Assembly: GCA_013397795.1 (NCBI GenBank)
Contig: VZTJ01001640.1
Coordinates: 1,686,097-1,750,096, forward strand
Direction: 5' to 3'
Source of the DNA: Orthonyx spaldingii
Taxonomy: Eukaryota; Chordata; Aves; Passeriformes; Orthonychidae
DNA: 64,000 bases
Below, piece after piece: positions 38,770 to 52,600 of the stretch. The notes beneath the pieces are model-generated. The model was given only the letters and a program-made list of their open reading frames with translations. It ran no database searches and was not told where the DNA came from. The first letter of the stretch is position 1. The number at the start of each line of letters is the position of its first letter. The translations under genes were made by a program, and so were the position numbers.

Positions 38770-41729
38770 CCATTTTGTTTCCTTCACAGTTCCCAGGCTT
38801 GATTCTTCCTAAAAGCAGCATTTGCTAATATAAGGGTGAGAAACTGAGGGAGAAACTTAATGCAAAATAAAATGCATAGGGTTCAAATCTACATAAACCT
38901 AAAAATATCCTCTCAGGTTCTGTGACTCCTGTGGAAAGTCAAAGGACGTTAGCAGGGAATATAAATGGACCTAGGGCCTCCTTAGGAGCATCAGAGTATA
39001 CTCTGCTGTTGGAGGTCTCAAAGCAGGACCTGGAAGGGACCTGGACATCTGCAGAAAGCTCAGCTCCATGCAGTCCTGCTCTGTGCCCTTGTGTGAACCC
39101 AGCCTTGGGGATGGACCACTCCCAGGCTCAGGGAGCATCCCTCAGTGCCTCTCCAGTATCCCTGAAGGACATCAGGATGCCTGAGCACTCCCCAGTGTGC
39201 AGGGCATCTGGCACTGGGTATGGGTTTTCCAAGACTGACCTTCTTCATAGTCCAAAAGATCCATACACCACCATTTGTAAGTCCCATAGCATTTCAAGGG
39301 ATTTCAGAGTGATGTTCATATGGGCAAGGAGGGGATCACCCCACCCAGCACAAGCTGCAGCCACCACCACCAGGACACAGCAGAGCCAAAGGCAGTAACA
39401 GGAGCTGTCCTGCACAACTGGAGTAAATAAATCACAATACAACAACCCATTAAATCAACAGGGAATACAAGGAGACAGAACTCTTGCTGTAATACCACTG
39501 GTCTTTAATAATAGTATCAACAGTGCTTGGTGTCCCTACAAATGCCTGTGTCTGCGTGCTCAGAAATTCAGCAATGGGCTCCTCCCATTACAGTGCTGTA
39601 GAGCTGAAGACACAAAGTCACAGCAGGCCCGTTTGGGTTCCCTGGACTCACCTTTCCCATGCCACAATGTCCCTGGCTAAGTGGCTGTCCTGGTGTGCCA
39701 TACATGCATGAGGAGACCCAGCTGTCCTCTAGAAGAGATCTTTGGGATTTAAGGCAAGTCCCGTGTCTTGGTCCTCTGTGTCCCTGTTGCAGTGAAGTTC
39801 ATGAATCCGTGGAAAGGGTGCTGTGCAGAGATCATCAGGGGACCCGTGGTCAGCAGTTTTCTCTGTGGATGGTCTGGTGTGTCTGAGACAGACACTGTTC
39901 ACTGTGGCAGACGTGGGCAGGGGAACTGAGGGAGGAGATGTGCTGGCCCTTGCACAGCAGGGCAATGCTGATTTTACAGCAGAAATTAAGCTGAGCCATC
40001 AGAGGAGGTGCCTGAGGAGAAATCTTCCCCTGCTTGGGGCTCAAGGACCTGTGGCCGAGGCTCAGCCTAGCAGGTTGAAACCGAGCCCAAGTCAAACCAC
40101 AGCCAATGCAGAGGGGTCTGCAGCCAGCAGCTGTTTTGCTCTGGGGAGCAGCAGTGTGACGCCTACGCTGATTTACACCATGGCAAGGACAGCAAACAAA
40201 CACATCAGGAATATTGACTATGCCTGAATTGGGTGGGAGATGTCAGCCCAGGTGCCACAAAGGCAATGCTTGAGCTGGAGCTGTTGCCCTGGATCTCTCT
40301 GTCCTTGAAGAAGCAGGGCTACCCGAGGCAAGTCATCTTCAGCTGGGCACAGAGCCTGGGCAGGGTCTCCAGCATTGCCTCTGCCTTTCAGATAAAAATA
40401 ATGGGAAGCCATTCAGTCCAACCCTAGGTGTCTCATGTAGGTGATGTGAGTTCTCCTTAGCTTTTCCTTTCTTTCTCTGCTCGTTATCGTCTTTTATCTC
40501 AGACTCTCATGTGCTAGCTGTGGGGTGTGTTTGCTGTCTCCTGTTAGGTCACAAACTCCCCAGTCAAGCCAGGGGTAGGAGCCTTGACCCAACATGTGCA
40601 ACATCCCTTAGCCCTCAAGTGACTGACCCATGCATTTTAGGGGTGCAAAGAAATTTCCAGGTGACAATGACAATGAGATCCTATTGCTCTTTTCCTTGTC
40701 CCAGCTAGTCTGTGATGTGAGGTTTAGCAGCCTGTGAAAGAGCCATTCTGTAAGGAAGAAAAGTTTCTAAGATTGGATAATATTTCCTAATATTACCTTG
40801 CCATTTCTATCTCCTCGAGACTTCAGTTTCTTCCTTGTCTCAAAACTAATGTGGAAGTTTTGCAAAATAAATGATGTCATTAACATCACTGTAAAATGTC
40901 AACAGAGAGCACAAATAGTCAGGTTTGTTGTGAGCATTGGGTGATATGTAAATAAGAATGCCACACAAAATAAATATTTAAACAAATAGGTTCTGGCTCC
41001 TCAGAGCAACACAAGCGAATAGTCCAGAAAATTAAATAAAATTTCACCTCCCTGCCCAGTTGCAATATGGTAATAGGCAAGCACAGCCCAACAAAACGGA
41101 TGAAACTTAAAGGGCATGGTGATCTTTTGTGTTAAAATACATATTTAAACTGTTTCTCATCATGCAAAAGGACCAGATATTCTTAGAGAAAAAACCCACG
41201 TTCCGGGCTATGATTCTGAACAGAAGCTGTGAACTGCTGCCAAAGGACATAATTACATTCACTCCCACCTTAGAGAATGAACCTTGCTGTTTCGAAGACA
41301 AATAAAATAAATAAATAAAAGCCCTAAGCTACCCATAAAATGAAGAAATGAGGCATAATAAGCTCAGCTATTACAGCAACTTGTGATTTTATCAATTTCA
41401 TAAATCTCAGAATAAAGGTCAAAAATCCCAAACAGCCAGTTGAAGCCTAGCTGATCCATGAGTGTTTATCCCTGATTGACACAATGATGAAAGTGATGCT
41501 CATTAGAGGCTTCTGCCTCATTGGCAAGGATTTGCTGCTTGTGATCTCACCCTGCTGGGTGCCCTTCAGCTGCCCCTGCAGCAGCACCACGCTGACTCCC
41601 ACAGCTGCAGCCTGGGCTGGCCCTGGTGCCAGCCAGCCTGAGTGCAAGGGACTGTCCCTGTGCAGCCAAAGGCAGGGGTGTGAGACATCAGTCCTGCAGG
41701 ATTTCAGCCTAGCCTTGCTTGGTTTTCTT

Positions 41730-41790
41730 AAAAAAAAAACCAAAAAAAAACCAAAAAAAACCCACACCCAAAAAAACACATCAAAAAAGC
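41730..41790. repeat. A-rich low-complexity tract (T/G-rich on SV2B sense strand)
   Basis: Runs of 6-9 A separated by cc, ccc or short CA-containing spacers. Read on the SV2B strand this is a series of U8-9 tracts separated by GG. It lies 1.6 kb past the SV2B stop and so may be in the 3' UTR. Confidence 0.8.
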
Positions 41791-42698
41791 AAAACCTGGT
41801 AAACAAAAACCAACAAAGAAAATCCAACAAAAGGTAAATGAGATCATCAGCAAAAGCACAAAAGAACTCTTTATGTCACAAAATATCCTGGTTCAACAAA
41901 TTCCCTGCACTATGTGATGGTCTCAGATCAATTCTGGTCTATTGCTGAGCTTGTTGAAAGGATATAATTAGTGTTATCTCATCCACTGTGAGCACTGGTG
42001 TGTTATTGAACAGGATGCTTTCATTCTGGTTTCCCAAGAAAACACACCCCAAAATGCACAACTCACTTTGCCTCTAGGCGCAACAGGACTTAAATTGTAT
42101 GATAAAAAGGGCACTCGAATTTCAGAAATGTTCTCCACAGGATATCAAACTAAACTGTGCCACTTAATGGGGAATTTAATGTTCTGTACAGTGAAAGCTG
42201 GCTGTGTGCAATCCCTGTGTAACAAGTTAAATGGCTTTAAGTAACTGTGCTTACAGTGCTTCAATGAGACCCAAGTATATTAGAAAGTCAAGCATCATAT
42301 TCTTCAAACAATATGGCTAAAATGCTGGTAAATTCACAGTTACCATAGCCTAGGTGTTAGGCAAAAATCCCCTATTTACACTGGATAATATGTACACATT
42401 TGGTTTGTGGAATGCTCCAATATCTTATCAATTTCTCCTTGTGAAAGTTGTAGGAAAAAACCCCTCTTAATCATTACAGAAATATATATTCCCAGCCATC
42501 AGTACATTTAAATATTTGGTATCTGGATGTTAAGAATGAAGTGTCACTAAGTTGGTCATGACTCCTAATAATCTTGAATTACTGGGATTGAAGTGTCACT
42601 CTTAAAATGCTCTTAAGGGTGCAGAAATTAAAAATCCTAAATTTTAATAGCTGATCACTTCAATGGGTGTATGTACGTTTGCAAGTAGGTGTAAATAC

Positions 42699-42722
42699 AT
42701 ATATATATATATTTATATATAA
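42699..42722. repeat. (AT)n microsatellite
   Basis: Mostly AT dinucleotides interrupted by one extra T, followed by more AT-rich sequence. It is 0.7 kb beyond the SV2B stop. Confidence 0.85.
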
Positions 42723-43423
42723 TTATTTAAATATTTCTCTTCCACAGCAAGAAGGTGCCTAGTGATTCTCTGTGCCCAAGTGAAGACAGTAAAGGGCTTT
42801 GAAGCCCTGGGTCTTCTGAGAGAGCTGAGCACCCACCCTCATATGCTCGAGAAATCAGGACTCTCACTCTTCCAGGCAGGTGGAGTGGCAATCCCAAAAT
42901 CAAGACACCTGGGGCCACTGGCCACATCTGCAACTCTTACCCCTATTGGTGGAGCTCACCTACAGCAGGTTTGTTACCTGCCTCCCCCTGGCTGCTCCCC
43001 GTGTCTGAGCACACTGCTGTGGATGGCCAAGGAGTGCTGGGCAGGGTCTCACAGCTCGGCAGAGGCAGGAGGGGTCGGGGTCTGTCCTCTGTGTCACACC
43101 CACAGGGGCTCACACTGCACGGAGCTGCTGTCTGCATCTGCTGTCCCTGCAGTGGGATGGGCAGGGACAGGGGGCTCCCAGCGTAGGCAGGGTGGAACCC
43201 AAGCTCTGCAAGAGGTGTGTAGGGGCTGCATGCACCAGTCGTGGCTGTGGAAAGGTCAGAGACGATGGTTCTGTTTATATCCCTGTGGGTTCTTCTTTCC
43301 CTCTGCCGTCTGACTTTGAGGTATCGACAGAACAGCATATAATGAACGTTTTGGGGTTTCCAGACATGGCTCTTTTTTGTTCTTCTACATCTGCCCACCC
43401 CCAAGCCCCCTGGGCTCTGTTGC

Positions 43424-43607
43424 TCACATCAGGACCTGTTCTCTAGTCTCTGGCAGGCGCAAAGCGAGCAGGCCACCTCCAACCAGAGCGGAGGAGGCCA
43501 GAAGGATGGGAACCACCTTGGTTATCCCTACGAAGGAGGAAAAGATGGAGTTCCCCAGGATGGCACCAAACTTGCAAAGCCCGTTGAGGATGCCGAAGGC
43601 TGTTGCC
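43424..43607 (-). CDS. SV2B: SV2B terminal coding exon 12 (TM11-TM12, stop)
   Basis: 184 nt, residues about 623-683, ending in TGA (43424-43426 on the plus strand read tca). It encodes ATAFGILNGLCKFGAILGNS (TM11), SSFVGITKVVPILLASS and ALVGGGLLALRLPETREQVL, then M and stop. The C-terminus LPETREQVLM is diagnostic of SV2B; SV2C ends LPDTRTQVLM as I recall it. The acceptor is ccccacag|G. The 3' UTR begins immediately below 43424. Confidence 0.96.
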
Positions 43608-46600
43608 CTGTGGGGAGGAAAAGCAGAAAGCAATGATTAAGGGGGAGGTTCTGGCACAAATACAGAAGGTTTGGATGGGTGATTTTGTTTATGCTTTTAT
43701 GTTACCCAGGCTACGCTTCTAGCAAGTAATACTGGGCAGAATAAATAAACAGGTAAATAGATGCAGCTGTTTTGCATGTCTGTGTAATGAGGAGAATGTC
43801 TGTGTGTACTCATTTCTCCTTTTCATCTTGCCTCATCCCTAGCCCTAGAGTGGCCCACTCTGTCAGCCTTTGCCCTCCCCAAAGACAACAGGACAAAAGC
43901 TGCTCTAGATCTCCTCAAAGCCCTTCCAAGGGCTGCCTGGAGTGGGTTGTCACCAGAGAAGCAACCACAGCTCTCCTCCAAATTCTGTTTCACCAAGCAG
44001 ATAAAAGCACACTGCTTTCAATGCATAGTCCGTCTCCTTCATTTCTGGCTTCCCTCAACAGTTGAAAAAGGCAAAAACGGGCCTATAATGAGGTTGTAAG
44101 GAAAGATTTAATCTGCAGGACATTGTCCCAAAGTCTCCTGTGCTTCCCCATGTCTGAAATCACTCAGTGCACATGATGGTCTCCAGGTTTTGGAGGAGAA
44201 GGCTGCCACAGTGATAACCCAAGAGGGTGAGGGGTGCAGTCTGAAAGGCCAGACCTCCATGCACATCCATGGAAATGACAGAGTACGTATCTCATTTGGT
44301 ATCCCTGGCTTTGGAATAGGGTTTGGAACAAATTGATCTCTAAAGTCCCTTCCAACCCAAACCACTCTATGATATCATGATTCTATGATTCTTTGATTTA
44401 TCAGCCCATAATTTCCATATGTCCATGTGATCCTTGTGCCTAACCCGCCAAGCATGCAGAATTATGCTTGCAAACGTCTGTGCTGATCCAGGATTACACA
44501 GCCCTGAAGTGCTGCTGAAAATAAATAAAAAATATTCACCTCCCCCACCTACATCTCTCTAGGGCGGCTTTTTCCATTGGGAACTAAGAAGACAAGGTCA
44601 GAGGGTAGAGACTGAAAGGAGAAATATTCTGAGCACCTTTTGTCCGTGGGGTAGAGCTCGACGGTGATGACATCCAGGGCGTTCCAGGCGGCAATGCTGG
44701 CCCCGCAGAAGAGGCACTGCCAGCCGATCATCGCCGACTCGCTGTTCCCAAAGAACAGGAAGAAGCAGCACACGGCTGAGATCAGCATCGAGCCACCTGC
44801 GGGGGAAACCAACAGAAAATGCTGGCACCAGCTTCGCCTGTCCACAGCTGAGCAAACACATTTGTTGATAAAGATGGCTTTCAAGTGATGGCGTTTAATC
44901 CCAATAGGAATCAAATCTGCGAGAATCAAAAAACACCTTGATGCTGCCTATCCGTCATTCTCTGATGCTGGAAACCAGCCTGGAAATGTTCTCAATGACC
45001 ACCTGATCTTGCTGATAGCCCTGCTCTACAAAGACAGGCTTTTCTAGGCAGGCTTCCAACATCTCAGACTTCCAGATGGACCCAGGAAGAGCAGAGGCAA
45101 GTAAACATGAAAGTCAATGAGGAGGAAGCATCATTGTGAAGGTTTTTCAACTTGAGTTTCAAGTGATAAGCTTGTGCATTTCATATCCTATTGAAGTCAC
45201 TTGACACATTTCTAGTCCCAATTAGGATAATTTACAGTCACTTGTATGAAGCACTTGAGGTCTCTTTTAATTATAAGAACATCATTAGATTTCATGGCAC
45301 ATTTGCACAGGAGCCATAATTTTATGAACATCACCGAGGGAGAAAGTGAGAGCATTCATGCTCAGTTAGGCACAGTTCAAATTCAGAAATATTAATAGCT
45401 ACATCACTGCTTTCTAGCCCATTGGGAATTTTCACCTGAAAGATGAAATTTTTGTAAAATCAAACTATTTTTCACCAGAATGTTCTATTATCACTGAAAC
45501 ATCTCCATTTATTACCAGAAAAGCAAACAATTTTCTCTGTTGTTTCGTGGTTTTGGAGTCAATTTGACACCATCCAAAATAATTTGGATGCTGAAGTGGA
45601 ACTAAAATGCTTCACTTTGGGCATTATGTTGTCACTGCAGTAGCCTGCCTATGCAGAGCTGCTGTGCAGGACTCCATGTCCATTTCTCCTCCACAGCATG
45701 AGGCCAAACTCTGTCCTCACAGTGTGGTCTGGATATGCCCCCTGTTGCAAAAGCACAGCCCAGCACTGGTCACTGTGAGGGCACAAAGAGATCTGGCGTT
45801 TTGTACAAGAGAAGGTTTGGCAGGACGTGATAAAACTGAGCTGAAGCCCCAGCGAGGCACATAACACAAAAGAGAAATTCAGTTTTCCTGTTCAGCTGAC
45901 CAGAAATAATATGTTCAACAGAGTGATACAGGTGGGATGCCAGAAGGCTCTTTCAATTGGAAATTCCATAGTGAAACGTTTCAGCATGTCATTACGAATT
46001 TTTGTCCTGTACTCTCCATTTTGCAGGAGAAATAAGCATTTAGGGCTCCAGCTGTCATCTCGATTCCAGATGAAAATGCTGAAATACTGACATATTTGCA
46101 GGATGGACAATCTGATCCTCATTCACCTTCCCCTAATTTATTTCCCACAGACCCTCTGGTTTGTTTGCATCTTTTCCAAATTCACCACACGAATGCTCCT
46201 TTTCTCTCAGTATACATTCCTGACACATCAGTGGGGTCATCTTGCTCTACTTTAACCTGTCTGAAGGCGAGGCTGAGCTAAACCTTCCCTCTGTTCTCAG
46301 AGGAGAGAGGTGAGCTCAAGGGAGAGATTCATCCCTTACCCCCAGGCCACATCTCTGATTTTTTTAACTTCCTTTGGCTGTCCCTCAGGGCATGATTCCC
46401 ATAGTACCTGGAGAGCAAGGTCAGAACCCTGGAGGCAGCAACACCAGAAATTTCCAAAGTATTCATAAAGCTGATAAAGTGATAACTCGATAATTTATTC
46501 CCATGGTGCTGAAGGGTGGCACCTTGCTTGGCTGTGACATGGTCAGTTGATTTACCATATGGTCTCTGAAGCTGCTTGTGCAATCATTTGAAAATAAGAT

Positions 46601-49600
46601 AAAAACCAAAAGAGGGAACTCCTGGGCTGTCAAGCTGCCACATCAAATAACCTTTGTGAATATTCATTGCTACAAGCAAAATGTTCATTTATTTATACAG
46701 AGGCTTTGGACTTCAGCAGCAACTCAACAGTAGCAAGAGGTCCTTTTTTATCTCTGACCCTGATGTGCTGAACGCTGGAAAAACATGCAGGACTTGACAC
46801 AAAAGGCAAAATAAACAAAAGGATGTTACAGAGGCACAGAAAAGCAGGGTGAGGAGGCTGAGAGTAGATCATCTGCCTCACCCTCTAGTCTCTATCCTTC
46901 TGCTCCTTTTGTTATGGGATGATTCGTTCCCACCAGAGCCATGCCAGTGTGCAGACACAGCGAGCCCCTCACACTGACCACGGCTCTTTGCAGGGTTGTG
47001 CTCCCACCATGTCCTGTCCCATCACCCATCATCCCCACTCACCAATCATCTTTATCCTCCCAATTTTGTCCATGAGCAATGCAGAGATGATGTTGCCTGG
47101 CAGCACAGACAGGCTGCCCAGGAAGCTGACCAGGTAGATCAGAAAATCATTGTCCTCCTCAAAGTCGATGTGGCAGCCTTCCTTCTCCTTCATGAACGTG
47201 CTGTTGATGAGCCTGCAGTTGATGAATTTGTGTTCGTAGAGATCTGTGAAGGAAAGAGGCAAAGGCTTGACCCTGCTTGGCTGAATTCCCTTCATACAGC
47301 AGCAACAGCAGTCAGGATCTAACCAAGCCAAAGGCCCAAGAGAAGCTTTTCATCCAATGGAAATGGCCAGGGAGTTTTTATTTCAGTGGCAAACTCTAGC
47401 TGAAATCTTGGTTCCTGATGGGTGCAAGCCCATACTGTCCTTTTATTTGTGGAGTCACCTGGACTGGTATCCCCAGTCCACAACGACAGGGCAATGCAGG
47501 CTTTGATTTTCATAGCATTATCATTTGTTCTTTATTAGAGTAGAAATTAAAAGCTTTTTCATTATCAATTAATGATTATTTTACTGCTTATGATCTTCAC
47601 CCACCAGAGGCTTGAAATTATATTTTAAGCAAATTTTACTGGCTAGAACTGTAAAGTGATGAGAATTTTGCCATTTCTTCAACCTGTCAGGGCCTGAGCA
47701 CAGAATTTTGCACTTCCCACACAGCACCCAGAGACACCAGAAACCATGAGGTTAAAATCACTGATGGTGCAACCTGAGGTCTCCCTCCAAATGCATCACC
47801 CTCTTTTTTCTGGCATCATTCTCATTACCCAGCACACACTCAAACACATAGATCCCTACCATCCTTTCTCCCAGAAAGTAGATAAAATAGCTCTAATAAA
47901 ATAGTTTTCTGATAAAATAGTTCCTAGTTACTGAGGTGACACCATAGCAGCAATCCCATTACCGGTGTTATAAAAGACAGTAGAGATGATGGTGCAGTTT
48001 TCAAAGAAGGTCTCACTGGATCTCACATCTTCAAAGTAGCAATCCTCAAATAATGAATCCTCAAATCTCACTTCCTTGAATTTCATGCCAATAAATCTGT
48101 GGGGCAGGAAAGAGAACTTCACTCTATGCTTTAAGATATTTTCTACACTGTGTAGTGTGCAATGGCTGTTTCAAGAGACAGAGCACTAATGGCAATTTCT
48201 AGGGCCATTTACAGAAAAGGTGTTGCTTGAATGCATAACTGTTCCTCCAAATCCTTCTGTGTTTTAGCAGGAGAAAAAGGTTTTAAGAAGAGACATGGAT
48301 GTTTTAGGATTTTGGCAGTTTTTCTATTCCTCAAAATAATCATATCTGAGAAAATGAGCTCCTAAAGCTGAGGGGACACAAATCATCTCGTGTTCAGTCC
48401 TAGTCTGTCTGAAGAAGACAAAATTTCACTGAATGCAGGGCATTTCCTTCATGAGCTGATCTTGCTGCCTTTTTTATTCTCTCCCTTCCTCCATCATAAA
48501 TAAAACCAGACATTATCAGGAGCCTATTGAGCCATTTGGTGAAAGGTTTCTGACAGTTGTTTAAACTCAAAGTGATTTTTAAAGTGAAAATGCAGTAGGG
48601 TTTCTGGAGAGAGTGGGGAGATTATCTGAGTTCTGCTTGTAGCCATCTCTGTTCAAGGTTCATGTAATGAAAACAGATTTCACTAAAAATAATAAACTGT
48701 GTTAGATGATTGATTTCTCCTCTGACGGGAAGCGTGACATGTCTGACCCGGCTGCCTGAAGGATGACACAATATTGATTTACCTGTGAGATTTTGCAGGA
48801 ACACTGAGAAGATGTATTAGGTAATGCACAGGCATGTTTAGAAGATGTAAGGAGCTATTAAGAACAAGCATTATTGCTCTAGTTAAAGAGGCCATGACTG
48901 TCACCAGATGAAAAAAAAACCTTTTAACATATACTTTGCAGCTTAATTGAATTGAGCACTTATAACACAGTCTAATATGATGGTTGTTTACGCCTTTAAA
49001 TGAGCACTGCAGGGCTTCTTGACTGAGCCTACTAACAGAAATTATTAATGCACAAAATACCACAAGAAGACTATTCAAGTGTTTTGCTCCATGCAGAGGG
49101 TCTCACAGGTTACAGCAAAGCTTAAGCTGTTCTGCATTTGCTCGGTGATATATTTGCCTGTGATGTATTTACTCCCAAAGGCTGCTAAAAGCCTTTTTCC
49201 CCCTGCAGTTTGCTTTCTTAACACCCAACTTTAAGAGTCAGATAGCAAAGGCCTGGTGATCCATGGAGGTTTAGCTCACAGGCAAGGGGTGGAGAGAAAA
49301 CACAGCTGTAAACCATACTGATATAAGGTCTGGGGGTAACTGCAATTTAGCTTGATCAGGTTTTGAGTATTTGAAATGGAGAGAGCCAAGGCAGGAGTGA
49401 TTGATATCAGTTTTATGTCTTCATCCAGCAAGGTGCTAAATCCTTAATTCTCAACGAAGTTAGTGAAAGTTCAGCACTTCCTCTAGGCATAAGAAAAACG
49501 TCAACAATCCCTAAATTTGACCAACATCCACTGGTCACCACTTTCTTTTTGGGGAACAGGAATTGTGGGGCTAAGTTTGCATCATCAAGCACAGCTCCCT

Positions 49601-52600
49601 GTTCAGGGAAGGTCTGCAGAAGGACACGAGGACACATGTTGGGGTCCCCCACCAAAATCTATCAAAATATATAACAAGGAAATGGAGACAAACAGTTTCT
49701 GAGGGGATTGGAACGACCTGGCTGGGCAATGAGATGTGGTTTCAGCTGTGAAGATTAAAACAATGAGAGTTTTGTGCAACACTGGACATCCAGTGGGACC
49801 TCCCCACATGGTGCAAGGCAGCTGGAGCAACATCCTATTAGGTCTGCCTGAGGCAATGAGATCACAGAAATTACATAGGGATATTTTCCCTTTTTACTGG
49901 AAGTTTGAAAAGTAGTAATGTAATGCTTAGGATTTATATTGCTGTGGAAAATTGAGTGATTGGGGTCCAGGATGAATGCAGAAGAAAAAACAGCAAGCCC
50001 AGCCCAAACAGGAGAAAAAAAAGGAAGGAAAGCAATGATGTTCTGCTAGAGCAAATCCACTGACTTCAAAACCCTAAAAGAGAAGGTGGCACTCTCATTT
50101 GTGAGGAGATAGTGACTGCAGTGGGAGAAACACCCCAGTATGGCCATGGCACAGCTTGCACTAATGGGCTGCAGGATGGAGACTTGGGTAATTCATATCG
50201 AGGACTTCAAGAGAAATAGGTTTTTATTTTGGAAATGCAGCAGCAGAGCAATTTCATTACCAGTGGCTGCCCAAGCCCAGTAGATGTCAGTGTGGGCTAA
50301 GGAAAAAGAAGTCATCTCTGCATCTAGGGCTGCCCAGCAGAGCCAGGTGGGTACCCCCTGCCCTGATCTCAACACGGGGCTGCTGGCATCAGAACTCCTC
50401 CCAGGCATTCCCTGGGTTCTGCAGAAATCAGTGACCGAGGCAGAGTATGTGGGAAAAGCAGGATTAAAATGATATTTTGTCTGTCAAAAATTGCCTCTGG
50501 GACTTGAGAGATTTAGATTGAGCGTACAAAAGAACAACAGAGAAAATGGAAAATGGAAAAGAAAGAAAGAGCCTTCTAGAAATTTATTTCAGTTCAAATG
50601 CATCAAAGCAAATTCTGTTCACTTACTTGTCATTCCTGTATTCCCCATTTCTATGGATCTGGTTTTCCAGGGTGAAATTAAAGGTGAAGTGGGACACTTC
50701 TTCCTCATCAAAGATCTTCACTCGGGATTCATATGCCTCGTCTTGGAGATACCGGATCATGTCAGGGAACCAGACGATAAGGCCATAGTAACTGGAGCAG
50801 GAGTGGGAGACACATCAGGGATACAAGAGTCTTCCAGTGATCTTCTTCACAACTTGTAAACTTGTTAAACCCCAATTGTGAATGCATGTCTGACATAAAT
50901 TCTTGCTCAGCTCTGACACAGGACTGAGCAAAGTGTTTCTCTAAGCACCCTGCTGGTCCCAGAAGCATGTTGGTCCATTCCCTTTCACTTGAAGCAGGAC
51001 AATTCATTTCAGCTCCCCTTGGCTGGAGAATAACGAAATGTGCTAACCTTGCTACCCATTAAATTAGCAGAGAAAAAACAAATTTGGCTGATTTCTGCAA
51101 GGGTGCAGTTCAAGTGAGAATTAGACAAAATTCACCTGTAGTTTAGATTTAGGGTTCCCTGAGTGGTTTTGATCTAGACTAAGGAACGGCTGAGAATCTG
51201 GTAGGGCTGTGTCTTTTTTTTAATGTGTGTGTGGACAAGATCAAATGAAAGATCTAAAGCTGAGAGTGACAATATATCACTGTCCTACTGACCACTTCTC
51301 AAGTCCTGGTTTGTTCAAAGCACGTTGTACCTCACATAAAGCAATCAGATTGATCAATATTTGTAGGAGAGCAAGGCTTAGTTCACAAAGACTCTTTAAA
51401 ATAAGACCAGGGCTAATTTTATAATAATTTATTTACATGTGTAAATAACTATTCAGGCTCTGAATAGCCCTTTAGTTTCCTGAAAAATACGAAGAAGTAC
51501 CTTCCTTACCTTAAGGCCATTGTAAACCAAACCACAGCCAGCATCAGTGTGTTCATCCTGTACTGGGCTGTTAAACAGTATAGCACGTTGTCCCAGACCT
51601 ACAAATCCACAAGAAGGAATTAGCTGCCAGGACACCCCAGCAGACACTCGACAGCTTAATTTCTGAGTGCATCATAAACCTAATGTCAGAAAAAGGGGTT
51701 CATTAGGGGAAGGTCAGATGTGTGGTTTATATTCAGTGTTTTTTCAAAATTATGTTTGAGTAAATGGCTTACAAAAAATCACTTATTCAGCTCTGTGCCA
51801 GGGCACTTGATCTGAGCCCTCTCCAATGAGCTGGAGTGCATGACTAGGGCTGGCTATGAGGCAGTGTGTCTCTCAGGTTACATCAGTAAATGTGGATATG
51901 AGATTGTTCTTACACCCTCTGACAACTTCATCTTTTCAAATGAATGTGTGGTGTCAGGAGCGCTTTCAAACTGAGCTCCAAAGCCCTCTGAAGAGCAACA
52001 GCTCAAACACAGCTGGCTCTTCAGGAGGTATAAGATGAAATCAGGTAGGGATGAAGCCAAGCAGGAGGCAGACCAAGGTCTGCTCTTGACTCATTGCAGA
52101 AAATACTGCCAGGAACATGAGGGGATGTCACTCCTCATGCTCTTAACTTGCCACATAAGTGTAGTAATACTATAGCACCTGCATTGCTATTAGTTAAGAA
52201 GGACTTTTCTTTACTTTCAGCTCATCATTCAAGGCTAGAAGTTATAGCAAGGTTTTCCACAAAGTCCTATGTGGGCATCAGGTGAGCAGCATAGCAGGTG
52301 TGAAAGGGTAAATTAGCCTAGGAGACAATGTAACATTCTTAGAAACTCGGTCTCAGCAGGAACAAAGAGCAAACACTTGCTGCCTCCACTGCAGGTGGTA
52401 ATTTCACTTAGGCTTGGGGAGAGAGAATCAATATTTATCTGCTCAGGAGGAGAGCCAAGCGCTTGGGGCTGTGGCTGGTCCTGGAAGCTCTGCACTGCTG
52501 GATGACAGCGATGCTCACAGGGGCATTTTGGGGCCTGGCTGGCAGCGTGGCAGCTTGCAGGTGCACACATCTGCACAGAAAGTGTGGTCAGATTACAGCC

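Larger units (their letters stand above)
38760..43423 (-). other. SV2B 3' UTR and flank, end undetermined
   Basis: Sequence following the SV2B stop in transcription direction. No coding potential on the minus strand resembles a known gene. Scanning for polyadenylation hexamers, I find no perfect AATAAA on the minus strand until 38764-38769 (plus strand tttatt). ATTAAA variants lie at 42643-42648 and 42175-42180. The UTR could therefore be about 0.8-1.3 kb (variant signals) or about 4.7 kb. SV2B transcripts in mammals carry long 3' UTRs, as I recall. An AT microsatellite (42699-42722) and an A-rich tract (41730-41790) lie inside. Only the start of the UTR is certain. Confidence 0.45.

Noticed and set aside
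40390..40430. Short stretch ending cattcagtccaaccctagg, faintly like a CR1 tail
   Set aside because: Only about ten bases fit the consensus and the flanks do not continue it.
42762..43313. 183-codon plus-strand open frame just below SV2B
   Set aside because: It lies antisense to the SV2B 3' UTR, is rich in Cys/Gly/Ser/Trp and resembles no protein family.
45571..45590. 8-bp-arm inverted repeat catccaaa/tttggatg
   Set aside because: Short enough to occur by chance in a window this size.
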